From positions 620,001 through 684,000 of the forward strand of contig NZ_CP032509.1 of assembly GCF_003952725.1 (NCBI RefSeq): 64,000 nucleotides of DNA. The letters run 5' to 3'. The translations under genes and the position numbers were made by a program. Position 1 is the stretch's first letter. Every line of letters starts with the position of its first letter. A model generated the notes under the pieces. The model was not told the origin of the DNA. It saw only the letters and a list, made by a program, of their open reading frames with translations, and did not search any database. The stretch is from Georhizobium profundi (GTDB taxonomy: Bacteria > Pseudomonadota > Alphaproteobacteria > Rhizobiales > Rhizobiaceae). Below are positions 39,896 to 49,257 of the stretch, piece after piece.

Positions 39896-40408
39896 ATGGA
39901 TATCATCCGTGAACTGGAAGCCGAGCAGGCAGCCAAGATCGAAGCGACACGCAAGCTTCCCGAATTCTCCCCCGGCGACACGGTCCGCGTCATGGTGCGC
40001 GTGACGGAAGGTACGCGTACCCGCGTGCAGGCCTATGAAGGCGTCGTCATCGCTCGCTCCGGCGGCGGCATCCATGAGAACTTCACAGTTCGCAAGATTT
40101 CTTACGGCGAAGGCGTCGAGCGCGTATTCCCGGTCTATTCGCCGCTGGTCGAAGCCGTTGAAGTCGTGCGCCGCGGCAAGGTCCGTCGCGCCAAGCTCTA
40201 TTACCTGCGCGATCGTCGCGGCAAGTCGGCCCGTATTGTCGAGAACACCGGCACGCGCGCCCGCAAGCTGAACGACGCCGAGCGCCAGTCCGCTGCCGAC
40301 GAAAAGGCACGTCTGGAAGCTGAAAAGGTTGCTGCAGCCGAGGCTCTGGCCAAGGAAAAGGCCGCTGAAGACGCAGCGAAGAACGACGCACCGGCTGCTG
40401 CCGAATAA
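39896..40408 (+). CDS. rplS: 50S ribosomal protein bL19
   Basis: A 170-residue bL19 at the 30S-50S interface. The core [31 protein letters not shown] and [37 protein letters not shown] is canonical (about 115-120 residues). The remaining C-terminus is a charged, Ala/Glu/Lys-rich helix ending NDAPAAAE. Ends in an intrinsic terminator at 40435-40467. Confidence 0.95.
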   Translation: MDIIRELEAEQAAKIEATRKLPEFSPGDTVRVMVRVTEGTRTRVQAYEGVVIARSGGGIHENFTVRKISYGEGVERVFPVYSPLVEAVEVVRRGKVRRAKLYYLRDRRGKSARIVENTGTRARKLNDAERQSAADEKARLEAEKVAAAEALAKEKAAEDAAKNDAPAAAE

Positions 40409-40434
40409 GCGTTCGTTCGAAACAATCGGATTTC

Positions 40435-40467
40435 GAAAATGGCGGCCATTGGTCGCCATTTTCATTT
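40435..40467 (+). terminator. Intrinsic terminator of rplS
   Basis: GAAAATGGCG (40435-40444) pairs with CGCCATTTTC (40454-40463), a 10-bp stem, followed by ATTT. It lies 26 bases after the rplS stop and closes the ffh-rplS block. Confidence 0.8.
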
Positions 40468-40552
40468 GGACGTCGCAGCGCGCATGGCAGTTGCTTGCTT
40501 CGTTGCTGGCCGCAGCTAGGATGGGCCAGCCGATCGCCTCAGGAGCCCGACC

Positions 40553-41356
40553 ATGATCCGTTCCACACTGCTTGGCAGCCTCGCCGCCATCGCCGCCGTC
40601 CTGGCTTTGCCCGATGATGCCGAGGCGCAGGAGCTTCCCGATCTCGGCGGCCGGTCGATCGTGGTCGTTACCGAAAACGCCTATCCGCCGCTGCAGTTCG
40701 TCGACCCGATGTCGGGCGATGCGATCGGTTGGGAATATGACGCCGTCGCCGAGATCGCCGCGCGGCTGAACCTGACGGTGACATACCAGAACACCAGCTG
40801 GGACGCGATGATCCAGGCAGTGGCGGACGGCCAGTACGACATGGGCATGACCGGGATCACGATCACCGAGGAACGCGCCCAGCTCGTCGATTTTTCCGAC
40901 CCCTACATGCGCTCGGAAATGTTCATGCTGGTGCGGGCCGATGAAGACCGCTTCACGGATGCTGCGAGTTTCGCCGCTTTCGAAGACGGGCTCGTCGGCG
41001 CTCAGTCCGGGACGACGCCGTTTTACGTGGCGGTCTATGACGTTCTCGACGGCAATGAGCAGAACCCGCGCATCCGGCTGTTCGAGACGTTCGGTGCGTC
41101 CGTGCAGGCGCTGAACACCGGCGACGTCGATCTCGTTCTCACCGATGGAACGGCTGGCCGCGGCTATGTGAATGCCTCCAACGGCGCGCTGAAGCTGATC
41201 GGCGATCCGCTCGGCACCGAGGATTTCGGCTTCATCTTCCCGAAAGGCTCCGACCTCGTCGCGCCGATCAACGCGGCGATCGCGTCCATGCGGGCTGACG
41301 GCACGCTGGAGACGCTCACGACGAAGTGGTTCCTCGACTACGAACTGGGCAACTGA
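40553..41356 (+). CDS. Amino-acid ABC transporter substrate-binding protein
   Basis: A 267-residue periplasmic solute-binding protein (family 3). The signal peptide ends near DDAEAQ. The ligand-binding opening [15 protein letters not shown] and [36 protein letters not shown] are typical of polar amino-acid binders (His/Arg/Gln type). The gene for its permease follows after 53 bases. The specific amino acid cannot be read. Confidence 0.9.
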   Translation: MIRSTLLGSLAAIAAVLALPDDAEAQELPDLGGRSIVVVTENAYPPLQFVDPMSGDAIGWEYDAVAEIAARLNLTVTYQNTSWDAMIQAVADGQYDMGMTGITITEERAQLVDFSDPYMRSEMFMLVRADEDRFTDAASFAAFEDGLVGAQSGTTPFYVAVYDVLDGNEQNPRIRLFETFGASVQALNTGDVDLVLTDGTAGRGYVNASNGALKLIGDPLGTEDFGFIFPKGSDLVAPINAAIASMRADGTLETLTTKWFLDYELGN

Positions 41357-41409
41357 CACTTGCCGCATCGTTGGAGTAACGGCCCGAGCGACGGGCAGGG
41401 CGCTGCCTG

Positions 41410-42264
41410 ATGGCCCATGGCGAAGCGCCGGCGGGCGACAAGGATTTTCCGTACTGGCTGGTTGCAGCAGGTGCGCTCGCCATCGCCATTGCGGTGCTGA
41501 TCGCGTCGAACGATCTCTACTCGCAAGTTCTGACGATCGTCTCGCGCGGGCTCTGGATCACCATCTTCGTGACGATCGTGGCGTTTGCGCTGGCGACGCT
41601 GCTCGGGCTCGGGCTTGCGCTCATGGCGCTGTCCGGATCGGTCGCGCTGCGCCAGATCTCGCGGTTTTACGTCGAGATCATCCGGGGCGTGCCGGTTCTG
41701 GTGCTGTTGTTCTACATCGCCTTCGTGGGCGCGCCGGCTTTCGTCGTTGCGTGGAATGCCGTGACGACACCGCTCAGGGAAGCCGGGCTTGTCGGTGAAC
41801 TGCTGGTGCGGGACGTGTCGCTGCTCTGGCGCGCGATCATAGCGTTGACGATTGGCTATTCGGCCTTCATCGCGGAAGTGTTTCGGGCCGGCATCCAATC
41901 GGTCGATCCTGGCCAGGTGGAGGCGGCAAAGGCACTCGGGCTCGGCCGCTGGCACCGGTTCAGGCTGGTTATCCTGCCGCAGGCGATCCGCACCATCCTG
42001 CCACCGCTCGGCAACGACTTCGTCGCGATGGTCAAGGATTCCTCCCTCGTTTCGGTGCTCGGCGTCGCCGATCTCACGCAGATGGGCAAGGTCTACGCCT
42101 CGGGTTCGTTTCGCTTCTTCGAGACCTATTCCATCGTTGCCTATCTCTATCTTTTGCTGACGGTCGGCCTTTCGATCGCTCTGAGGGCGCTGGAGCGGCG
42201 GTTGCGCCGCTCGACGGGCCAGCCGGACGATCGGCGCGGCGGCTGGCGTTCGAAGCCCCACTGA
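41410..42264 (+). CDS. Amino-acid ABC transporter permease (HisM/GlnP type)
   Basis: A 284-residue inner-membrane permease of the HisM/GlnP family. About five helices are seen; EIIRGVPVLVLLFYIAF and the cytoplasmic EAA loop VEAAKALGLGRWHRFRLVILPQAIRTILPPLGN are diagnostic. It would pair with the upstream binding protein. No ATP-binding gene is adjacent, so an ATPase encoded elsewhere must be shared. Confidence 0.9.
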   Translation: MAHGEAPAGDKDFPYWLVAAGALAIAIAVLIASNDLYSQVLTIVSRGLWITIFVTIVAFALATLLGLGLALMALSGSVALRQISRFYVEIIRGVPVLVLLFYIAFVGAPAFVVAWNAVTTPLREAGLVGELLVRDVSLLWRAIIALTIGYSAFIAEVFRAGIQSVDPGQVEAAKALGLGRWHRFRLVILPQAIRTILPPLGNDFVAMVKDSSLVSVLGVADLTQMGKVYASGSFRFFETYSIVAYLYLLLTVGLSIALRALERRLRRSTGQPDDRRGGWRSKPH

Positions 42265-42299
42265 TTGCCTCATCCGCCGAAGATTGGTATGAGCGGCGC

Positions 42300-42452
42300 A
42301 TGAATTTCGATCGGCCAGAGACGACAGAGCGCTTCAGTGGGAAAATGCGTTTTCCGACGACGCTCAGCTTCGCGCCTCTGCACGATCACAAGCGCCTGCC
42401 CGGCCGCTTTCATGCGCGGCTGACCGGCGCCGACGGCAGCGATATCGGCTGA
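42300..42452 (+). CDS. Possible small protein (50 residues)
   Basis: An open frame starting MNFDRPETTERFSGKMRF and ending ADGSDIG, between the ABC permease and leuC. Shine-Dalgarno support is weak (GAG nine bases upstream). It has no signal peptide or hydrophobic segment, and I recognise no family. It may be a real small protein, a remnant or chance. It occupies most of the 247-base gap before leuC. Confidence 0.25.
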   Translation: MNFDRPETTERFSGKMRFPTTLSFAPLHDHKRLPGRFHARLTGADGSDIG

Positions 42453-42511
42453 TTCCAGTTGCCGCCGGTTTTACGGCGCAATGCTGCCCAACACCTTTTT
42501 CAGTTTGACGG

Positions 42512-43930
42512 ATGAACACCATGTCCAAGCCCACGACGCTTTATGACAAGATCTGGAACGACCATCTGGTCGACGAACAGCCCGACGGCACCTGCCTGCT
42601 CTATATCGACCGCCACCTCGTCCACGAAGTGACGAGCCCGCAGGCTTTCGAGGGCCTTCGCATGACCGGCCGCAAGGTGCGCCAGCCGGAAAAGACGCTT
42701 GCCGTCGTCGACCACAACGTGCCGACCACGCCGGACCGGGCGCTCGGCATCAAGAACGAGGAAAGCCGCATCCAGGTGGAGGCGCTTGCCAAGAACGCAG
42801 CCGATTTCGGTGTCGAGTATTATGATGCCGCCGACATCCGGCAGGGCATCGTGCACATCGTCGGCCCCGAGCAGGGCTTCACGCTGCCCGGCACGACGAT
42901 CGTCTGCGGCGACAGCCACACCTCGACCCATGGTGCCTTCGGTGCGCTGGCGCACGGCATCGGCACGTCGGAAGTCGAGCACGTGCTCGCCACCCAGACG
43001 CTGATCCAGAAGAAAGCCAAGAACATGCTGGTGCGCGTCGACGGGCAATTGCCCGAGGGCGTAACGGCGAAGGACATCATCCTTGCCATCATCGGTGAGA
43101 TCGGCACCGCCGGCGGCACGGGCCACGTCATCGAGTTTGCCGGCGAGGCGATCCGCTCGCTCTCCATGGAAGGCCGCATGACCGTCTGCAACATGACGAT
43201 CGAAGGCGGCGCCCGCGCCGGCCTCATCGCGCCGGACGAGAAGACCTTCGCCTATATCAAGGATCGCCCGCGCTCGCCCAAGGGCATGGCCTGGGACATG
43301 GCGCTTGAGTACTGGAAGACGCTGAAGACCGATGAAGGCGCCCATTTCGATCGCGTCGTCACGCTCGATGCAGCAAGCCTGCCGCCGATCGTCTCCTGGG
43401 GTTCTTCGCCCGAAGACGTTATCTCCGTGACCGGTGCGGTGCCGAACCCCGACGAGATCGAGGACGAGAACAAGCGCATCTCCAAGTGGCGCGCATTGGA
43501 ATATATGGGCCTGACACCGGGCACCAAGATCACCGACATCAAGCTCGACCGCGTGTTCATCGGATCGTGCACCAATGGCCGCATCGAGGATCTTCGCGCA
43601 GCCGCGAAGGTCGTTGAAGGCCGCAAAGTCGCCAGCACCGTGGAAGCCATGGTCGTGCCGGGATCCGGCCTCGTCAAACAGCAGGCAGAGCAGGAAGGCC
43701 TCGACAAGATCTTCCTCGATGCAGGCTTCGAGTGGCGCGAGCCCGGCTGCTCCATGTGCCTGGCGATGAACGATGACCGGCTGAAGCCCGGCGAGCGGTG
43801 CGCCTCCACGTCCAACCGCAACTTCGAAGGCCGTCAGGGCTTCAAGGGCCGGACGCACCTCGTGTCGCCGGCCATGGCTGCTGCGGCTGCCGTCGCGGGC
43901 CATTTCGTCGACATTCGCGAGTGGCACTGA
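42512..43930 (+). CDS. leuC: 3-isopropylmalate dehydratase large subunit
   Basis: A 472-residue aconitase-superfamily enzyme of leucine synthesis, isomerising 2- to 3-isopropylmalate with LeuD. Cluster ligands are Cys353 (GSCTNGR) and Cys413/Cys416 (PGCSMC). [28 protein letters not shown] is the family core. Starts at ATG 42512 or the nearby ATG 42521 ([12 protein letters not shown]). leuD is not in the window. A 13-bp stem follows the stop. Confidence 0.95.
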   Translation: MNTMSKPTTLYDKIWNDHLVDEQPDGTCLLYIDRHLVHEVTSPQAFEGLRMTGRKVRQPEKTLAVVDHNVPTTPDRALGIKNEESRIQVEALAKNAADFGVEYYDAADIRQGIVHIVGPEQGFTLPGTTIVCGDSHTSTHGAFGALAHGIGTSEVEHVLATQTLIQKKAKNMLVRVDGQLPEGVTAKDIILAIIGEIGTAGGTGHVIEFAGEAIRSLSMEGRMTVCNMTIEGGARAGLIAPDEKTFAYIKDRPRSPKGMAWDMALEYWKTLKTDEGAHFDRVVTLDAASLPPIVSWGSSPEDVISVTGAVPNPDEIEDENKRISKWRALEYMGLTPGTKITDIKLDRVFIGSCTNGRIEDLRAAAKVVEGRKVASTVEAMVVPGSGLVKQQAEQEGLDKIFLDAGFEWREPGCSMCLAMNDDRLKPGERCASTSNRNFEGRQGFKGRTHLVSPAMAAAAAVAGHFVDIREWH

Positions 43931-43936
43931 ATTTTT

Positions 43937-43968
43937 ATCCGCGACCCGTTCTGGGACGGGTCGCGGAT
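43937..43968. terminator. Hairpin behind leuC (possible terminator)
   Basis: ATCCGCGACCCGT (43937-43949) and ACGGGTCGCGGAT (43956-43968) form a perfect 13-bp stem with a 6-base loop, 7 bases past the stop. A T-run precedes rather than follows it on the plus strand, so termination is uncertain. Confidence 0.5.
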
Positions 43969-44035
43969 GTTGGCGTTTACTTCGCCTTAGCCTGACGGGC
44001 GTAAGCTCCGCCCCATTCACTCGGGGAATGAGTTT

Positions 44036-45286
44036 TTGGGCGCGTCTCTACTTTTGGCCATCAACGTGGCGCTCGGCGTCGCCATCATGGTCTCGTTTCT
44101 CGCCTTCGGGCTGTTCGATCGCAATCAAAAGCCAGCATTGTGGTGGTTTGCGGCCTGTATTGCCGGCGTCGCCTCTGGTCTGATCGAGTATTCGATGCCA
44201 CCGCTCGAATACACGGCGATCGCCCGCTTCGCGATCTATGCCTGTTTCGCGGTCTGCCTTTCCTGCATCTCCATCGGGTTGTGGCTGCGCTATCTGCGCC
44301 GTGTGCCGGTGCTGCCGATTACGATCGTCTTCATGGCAGCCATTGTCAGCTACGCCCTCATCTCCGAACTCCCGCGCGGTTCACTTCTGCGCGCCTTTGT
44401 CTACCAGGGCTCCTATAGCACCATCGCTCTTGTCGGGGTCGCCGCCGTGTGGAGAGGCATGGACCGCAGTGCGCTCGATCGCACCCTCTTGGCGGTGATG
44501 CTGCTTTTTGCGCTGAACTTCCTGATGAAACCACCGATCATGGTTTTGCTCGGGGGAAACGGCGGCCTCGCGCAGGATTATCTTGCGACCGACTACGCGA
44601 TGGTCAGCCAGACGATGATGGCGATCGTGACCATTCTGCTGGCTTTCGCGCTTGGACTTCGTACGATGGCCGATATTCTCGGCACCATCCAGAAGCGCTC
44701 CGACATCGATCGCCTGTCAGGCGCGCTCACCCGCGACGCGTTTCACCGGGAGGTGTCGCGCAGCCTCTGGCAGGCGGACCGAGAGCGCACGCCGAAGGCG
44801 CTGATCCTATGCGACCTCGATCATTTCAAGCTGGTCAACGACACGTTCGGCCACCAGGTCGGCGATCTCGTCATCGCACAGTTCGGAGCCCTGCTGGAAA
44901 GCTTCCGGCGGCCTGGCGACGTCGTGGGTCGGATTGGGGGCGAAGAGTTTTGCATTCTCCTGTCGCGCTGCGACGAGGGGACGGCGCGGCTTTTTGCCGA
45001 GCAGCTGCGGTCGACATTCGAATCGCTGGATGCGACGGGCGGACGTTCGGCGCATCGCTGCACGGCAAGTTTCGGGGTCACGGAAATGCGGCCCGCAGAA
45101 GCGTTCGAGGCAGCGTTCTCGCGCGTCGACAAGGCGCTTTATGAAGCCAAGAGCGCTGGGCGCAACTGTGTTCGCCTCGCGCGACCCGACATCGATGATC
45201 AGGACGCAGAGGCTGGCGGGGCAGTGGAGCCCGACGCTCTGCAGAAAAGGCGAAGCTTTCGCGTCGTCGGCCGAACGCAGGGCTGA
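44036..45286 (+). CDS. Membrane-bound diguanylate cyclase (GGDEF domain)
   Basis: A 416-residue protein with six or seven N-terminal membrane helices (residues 1-212) resembling a MASE-type sensor, then a GGDEF domain. The catalytic GGEEF is at 301-305 and the inhibitory I-site RPGD at 292-295, so it should make c-di-GMP with product inhibition. The frame has no ATG or GTG; TTG 44036 lies at good spacing from GGGGA (44023-44027), so TTG initiation is inferred. An out-of-frame ATG at 44028 overlaps it. Converges on the ClpP-fold gene with no gap. Confidence 0.88.
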   Translation: MGASLLLAINVALGVAIMVSFLAFGLFDRNQKPALWWFAACIAGVASGLIEYSMPPLEYTAIARFAIYACFAVCLSCISIGLWLRYLRRVPVLPITIVFMAAIVSYALISELPRGSLLRAFVYQGSYSTIALVGVAAVWRGMDRSALDRTLLAVMLLFALNFLMKPPIMVLLGGNGGLAQDYLATDYAMVSQTMMAIVTILLAFALGLRTMADILGTIQKRSDIDRLSGALTRDAFHREVSRSLWQADRERTPKALILCDLDHFKLVNDTFGHQVGDLVIAQFGALLESFRRPGDVVGRIGGEEFCILLSRCDEGTARLFAEQLRSTFESLDATGGRSAHRCTASFGVTEMRPAEAFEAAFSRVDKALYEAKSAGRNCVRLARPDIDDQDAEAGGAVEPDALQKRRSFRVVGRTQG

Positions 45287-46150
45287 TCAGGGATCAATCG
45301 CCTCGGCGGTGGCCGTTGCAGTGACCATGTCGTATTCCAGAAGTTCCTCCGGGCTCAAATAGTAGAGCCGGTCGGGCGGTGTATCCAGGGCGTGAAGCCA
45401 GAGGCCCTGGTCGATGCCCATCGCCGCGAGATGGCGGCTGACGCGAGCCGTCACGTTCTGGGCGCGCGACATGGCCTCGGCAGAAGAGACAGCACCATCG
45501 CTGACGCCATAGACCTGATGGACCCCTATGACTGCTTCAGGTTCTGCGCTCCGCTCTACACCGCCTGCCATGATCAGGGGGCAGGACGAGGCGCAGAGAT
45601 CGCCGCTTTCGACACGTGTCGAGAATTCGTTGTCGCGGATGATCTGAGACATCCGCAACGCATCATCGACCGATCCGCCGGGCGAATTGAGGACGATCGT
45701 CGTCACATACTCGCCTCGGGCAGCAATCTCCGTTTCGAAACGGGCGGCTGCGCCCGGATCGATCGCACCCTGGACACGCAACACGCCGCCCCCGATGAGG
45801 TCGAAACTCGCCGCGTTTTTCAAGATGTCCGGATCGGTTGTGATCTGGTGCGGCGGGGCCGGGGCCTCACCATCGCTGAGCGCAGGAGGCAGCATCGTTT
45901 CCCGCGAGGCCGGCGAGATCGGCGCGTCTTGTGTACCGTCGCGCAATTCGCCGAGATCGAGCGCCAGAACCACGACCGAGCCGAGCAGGATCAGCCGGAA
46001 GGCCCATCCAAGCACGATGCCGTCATCCAGCCTGTCGGCCAAGGAAGGGCGTTGCTTGTCGGAAGGGGCCGTGCCCCCGGCATCATTGCTGTTGGCGGGA
46101 TCGAGGTCTTTTTCGGGAAGTTGCGCGCTCAGGCGCGCCGGCGCTGCCAT
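45287..46150 (-). CDS. Membrane-anchored ClpP-fold protein (COG3904-like)
   Basis: A 287-residue protein with one membrane helix (about 45-67) and a ClpP/crotonase-like domain. The segments TIVLNSPGGSVDDALRMSQI (151-170), CASSCPLIMAGG (186-197) and GVHQV (209-213) match the pattern of COG3904 predicted periplasmic proteins; Ser188/189 and His211 are the likely nucleophile and base. Substrate unknown. It starts 4 bases after the upstream membrane gene, so the pair is an operon. Confidence 0.72.
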   Translation of the reverse strand: MAAPARLSAQLPEKDLDPANSNDAGGTAPSDKQRPSLADRLDDGIVLGWAFRLILLGSVVVLALDLGELRDGTQDAPISPASRETMLPPALSDGEAPAPPHQITTDPDILKNAASFDLIGGGVLRVQGAIDPGAAARFETEIAARGEYVTTIVLNSPGGSVDDALRMSQIIRDNEFSTRVESGDLCASSCPLIMAGGVERSAEPEAVIGVHQVYGVSDGAVSSAEAMSRAQNVTARVSRHLAAMGIDQGLWLHALDTPPDRLYYLSPEELLEYDMVTATATAEAIDP

Positions 46151-46154
46151 GGCG

Positions 46155-47519
46155 TCAGCTGCCTTCCTTGCGGGTGCGGGGATTTGCGGCCTGCACGATC
46201 GGCATGATCTTGTCGCTCACCCGCGACGGCGCACCGGTCTGGGCCTCGGGGCGCTCTGTCGCATCCCGCGCTGCTGCCGGCGCCGGCACGTTTTCTTGCT
46301 GGTCGACTTCCGGTTCCGGGGCCGACGGGATGCCCGAAAGCGCCCTGTGAACTTCCATCGCGGCGATCAGATCAGCCGCGCTGACTCGCTCGGCATAGGG
46401 CAGGCGCCGCTCCGCATCGCGCAGCACGGCATGGGCCACCGCAAGCATGAGGACGAGCACCGATGGCAGCAAATCGATCGAGATCGCACCGGCCCAGCTT
46501 GGAATGAAATCTCCTGCGTAACGCAGCACGGCTTCAGCGCTCGACATCGGCACGAAACGGCGTTCAGCAACGGGCTCGCGCGCCAGGATGTCGTCGGCAG
46601 CCTGCGACAGAACGAGCGACTGGGCAGCGACAGATTCCTGAATTGAGCCCATCACACGGTCCTGGCGATCGACAAGGCCCAGATCCCCGCCGTCGGCGAT
46701 CGGTGCGATGAAGCCCAGGGAAAGATCTTCCGCCGCGCGTTTGACGGACGGTGCGACCGACGTTTGCTCCATGGCGGAAATCACGCCGGCCAGCATGACC
46801 GCGTTTTCCGCAAACGAATCGGCACGTGGCTCGATCGCGCCGCTGGCGGAGACGAGACTGCGCATGGCAACCAGATGCTCCTGCCCCGTTTCGAACAGCG
46901 TCTGCGCCTCGTCGCGCGAAGAGGCGATGCTGCCTTCAAGTTCACGGAGCTGGCTCGACATCTGGCTCAGAAGTTGAACGACGCTGCCGGATCCAGATGT
47001 GCCAGTGAGCGCGCCGCTTTCACGCTCCTGCGCGGCCAGACGGGCAAAGCGTTCGGAGGCGAGCTGGATATCGGGCAGCAGACTTTGGGCCGCGAGGGCA
47101 TTTTCGTGAGCGCGATCAAGGTCGGATGTATAGTCCTGGAGCGTGACGGCGAGGTGCTGCTCGAGCGCCGCCGAACCGGCCAGAGCGGCCGCGTTCAACC
47201 AGGACGACATCGCGATGATCATCACGCTGCCGAGCGCCATCACACCGAGAAGAGCCGCGCGTGCCGATGCGCTCGCCACATGCGGAAAGAGCCGCATCAA
47301 ATAAGTCCAGAAGGCGTAGATGCCGACGGAGACGGCTGCGGAGTAGATGATGGCGGCGAAGAAGACGATGGTGGCCGTTCCATCCAGAAGGCCGCGCACG
47401 CCGAGATAGGTGTAGACGCCGCTGGCCAGCGCCAATGTCGCCAGCGCAAACCGCGTCATCGTTTCCAGCTTGCCGAGCGAATCCCGCAGCTGTGTAACCA
47501 AAGCACCTGACATCAACAT
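46155..47519 (-). CDS. Polytopic membrane protein with large soluble domain, unknown family
   Basis: A 454-residue protein. Three membrane helices lie in residues 20-115, then a soluble, helix-rich region of about 230 residues (many Ala, Gln, Glu, Ser), a fourth helix (about 350-372), and a Pro/Ala/Glu-rich tail. I do not recognise a family. ATG 47519 or the nearby ATG 47513 is the start; upstream codons lack support. It is 4 bases upstream of the ClpP-fold gene, suggesting one complex or pathway. Confidence 0.65.
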   Translation of the reverse strand: MLMSGALVTQLRDSLGKLETMTRFALATLALASGVYTYLGVRGLLDGTATIVFFAAIIYSAAVSVGIYAFWTYLMRLFPHVASASARAALLGVMALGSVMIIAMSSWLNAAALAGSAALEQHLAVTLQDYTSDLDRAHENALAAQSLLPDIQLASERFARLAAQERESGALTGTSGSGSVVQLLSQMSSQLRELEGSIASSRDEAQTLFETGQEHLVAMRSLVSASGAIEPRADSFAENAVMLAGVISAMEQTSVAPSVKRAAEDLSLGFIAPIADGGDLGLVDRQDRVMGSIQESVAAQSLVLSQAADDILAREPVAERRFVPMSSAEAVLRYAGDFIPSWAGAISIDLLPSVLVLMLAVAHAVLRDAERRLPYAERVSAADLIAAMEVHRALSGIPSAPEPEVDQQENVPAPAAARDATERPEAQTGAPSRVSDKIMPIVQAANPRTRKEGS

Positions 47520-47639
47520 CCAACCCCGACGATAATGGGTGCCCAGTCTCTGCCGAAACGGGACGAATTCAAGGCCACTTCGCAACGACGGCGCGGCAGC
47601 TCATCACGGTTTAGTCAGAGCGACCCGCCGCGCGCCGGC

Positions 47640-48119
47640 TCACTGTGGTCGGATCACACAGACGCCGGCTTCGTCCGAACAGGCCGAGTTGCCGCTTGCC
47701 GGGCTCACGACCTTGGGACCGGCCGACAGAGGTTCGAGGCTCTCAAGCCGGGAGCGATCCGTGTCGCGACGGTCGATGTAGTAGTAATTGCCGTTGCCGC
47801 GATCCCGGTAACCGGAAACGTTGCCAGTAAACGTGCCGCCGCGCGGCGACGAACCGTACCGGTCACGGCGGTCTCTGTCGGCACGGTGCGAGCGGTCGCG
47901 TTCGCCCCAGCGCCGATGATAGTCGCGGTCGCCGTCGCGGCGGCCATATCGGTGGTCACGATCGTGACTGCGGCTTCGGCTGAGATCGGGGTTGAAGCGG
48001 CTATTCAACCCTTGCGGGCTGGCGAGATCGGATTGCGCATGCGCGATCGTCGCCGGCGTTGCTGCAAATGCGAGAACCGCTGCCAATGCCGCTGACAGAA
48101 TTCGCAAACGCTGAGACAT
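47640..48119 (-). CDS. Secreted Arg/Asp-rich protein of unknown function
   Basis: A 159-residue protein with a signal peptide (to about residue 28). The middle, residues 45-90, is built of short R-D and D-R repeats with Tyr and His. The C-terminus is Ser/Gly-rich and contains two cysteines (NSACSDEAGVCVIRPQ). GAGGAG precedes ATG 48119. The organisation suggests a disordered, polyelectrolyte-like periplasmic or surface protein. No family recognised. Confidence 0.65.
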   Translation of the reverse strand: MSQRLRILSAALAAVLAFAATPATIAHAQSDLASPQGLNSRFNPDLSRSRSHDRDHRYGRRDGDRDYHRRWGERDRSHRADRDRRDRYGSSPRGGTFTGNVSGYRDRGNGNYYYIDRRDTDRSRLESLEPLSAGPKVVSPASGNSACSDEAGVCVIRPQ

Positions 48120-48458
48120 GTCGAACTCCTCGAAATCGGCCACCCGAAAGCCCTTGGAGGACTGAAGATGGCGTCGTGAGGGCATAATGTCACGCCTGCG
48201 TCTGCGAATTGTTACAATATCGTTAAGACCGCAACCGCAAGAGCCGGTCTTCGACAAAGTGTTGACAATCCGTTGGCTGTTTCAATCGATTAACCGCAAG
48301 TCTCTGATTTTTCGAGCATTCGGCTCGCCATATTTTGGCTAAAGTGCAACAAACGCGCTTTGACGCGCTGCACATAACAGATTAAAACGCTTCCAAACTT
48401 TCAAAGAGCCGCTTCCCGCTTCGGCCTTGTGCGCCGGGGGAAACGTGATGAGGTCATA
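48120..48458. promoter_or_regulatory. Divergent promoter region of the Arg/Asp-rich gene and sdhC
   Basis: A 339-base gap without coding frames. Plus-strand promoter candidates for sdhC are TTGACG (48360-48365) with TAAAAC 17 bases on (48383-48388), and TTGACA (48262-48267) without a clear -10. A short palindrome ATTGT-T-ACAAT (48208-48218) lies closer to the leftward gene, whose own -10 may be CATTAT near 48183. Confidence 0.45.
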
Positions 48459-48860
48459 ATGGCAAGCGCGACAGGAACGAAGCGAGAGCGCCCGCTTTCG
48501 CCGCATCTCACGATCTATCGACCCTACCCGACCATGGTGATGTCGATCGTCCATCGTATCACCGGTGGCGCGCTTTACGTCGGCACCTTCTTCGTGGCGT
48601 GGTGGCTGGTGGCAGCAGCCTCCGGCGAGGCCTATTTCAACTGGGTGAACGGCATTCTGGGCTCGGTGCTCGGTCTCATCGTGCTCTTCGGCTACACCTG
48701 GGTGCTGGTTCATCACATGGCCGGCGGCATTCGCCATCTCGTGTGGGACACCGGCAAGGGTCTCGAGAAAGAGACCGCTACCACGTTCGCGTGGGTCACG
48801 CTCGCCGCATCCGCATCGCTCACCGTGATCATCTGGATCGCGGTCTTCATCGTTCGCTAG
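48459..48860 (+). CDS. sdhC: Succinate dehydrogenase cytochrome b556 subunit
   Basis: A 133-residue membrane anchor of complex II with three helices. Family markers are RPLSPHLTIY, SIVHRITGG and the haem-ligand region VLVHHMAGGIRHLVWD. GAGG precedes ATG 48459; ten upstream codons are excluded. sdhD follows 9 bases later, with AGGAGG overlapping the sdhC end. Confidence 0.94.
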   Translation: MASATGTKRERPLSPHLTIYRPYPTMVMSIVHRITGGALYVGTFFVAWWLVAAASGEAYFNWVNGILGSVLGLIVLFGYTWVLVHHMAGGIRHLVWDTGKGLEKETATTFAWVTLAASASLTVIIWIAVFIVR

Positions 48861-48869
48861 GAGGCGTCC

Positions 48870-49250
48870 ATGTCCTTGCGCACCCCACTCGGCAGAGTTC
48901 GCGGCCTTGGTTCCGCCCGTGAAGGCACGGAGCACTTCTGGCGCCAGCGCCTGACGGCAGTCGCCAACATTCCGCTGATCGTCTTCTTCGTCGTCTTCCT
49001 CGTCGCCCATACCGGCGCACCTTACGCAGAGGTGACGGCGTCATTGTCCAACCCGATCGTCGCCGTGCTCATGGGCATGGTTCTCGTCTCGGCGCTCATT
49101 CACATGCGCATCGGTATGCAAGTGATCATCGAGGACTATATCCACGGCGAAGGCGCCAAGGTGGCGCTGCTGATGCTCAATACATTCTTCACCGTGCTGG
49201 TCGGCGCATTGTCGATCTTTGCGGTTCTCAAGCTCGGCTTTGGAGGCTGA
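48870..49250 (+). CDS. sdhD: Succinate dehydrogenase hydrophobic membrane anchor subunit
   Basis: A 126-residue membrane anchor with three helices. [20 protein letters not shown] and [17 protein letters not shown] are typical; the latter contributes the haem and quinone-site residues. Lies 9 bases after sdhC and 7 before sdhA. Confidence 0.93.
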   Translation: MSLRTPLGRVRGLGSAREGTEHFWRQRLTAVANIPLIVFFVVFLVAHTGAPYAEVTASLSNPIVAVLMGMVLVSALIHMRIGMQVIIEDYIHGEGAKVALLMLNTFFTVLVGALSIFAVLKLGFGG

Positions 49251-49257
49251 ACGCTCA

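Noticed and set aside
48208..48218. ATTGTTACAAT palindrome upstream of the Arg/Asp-rich gene
   Set aside because: Too short for a confident operator and in an AT-rich promoter where such matches are expected.
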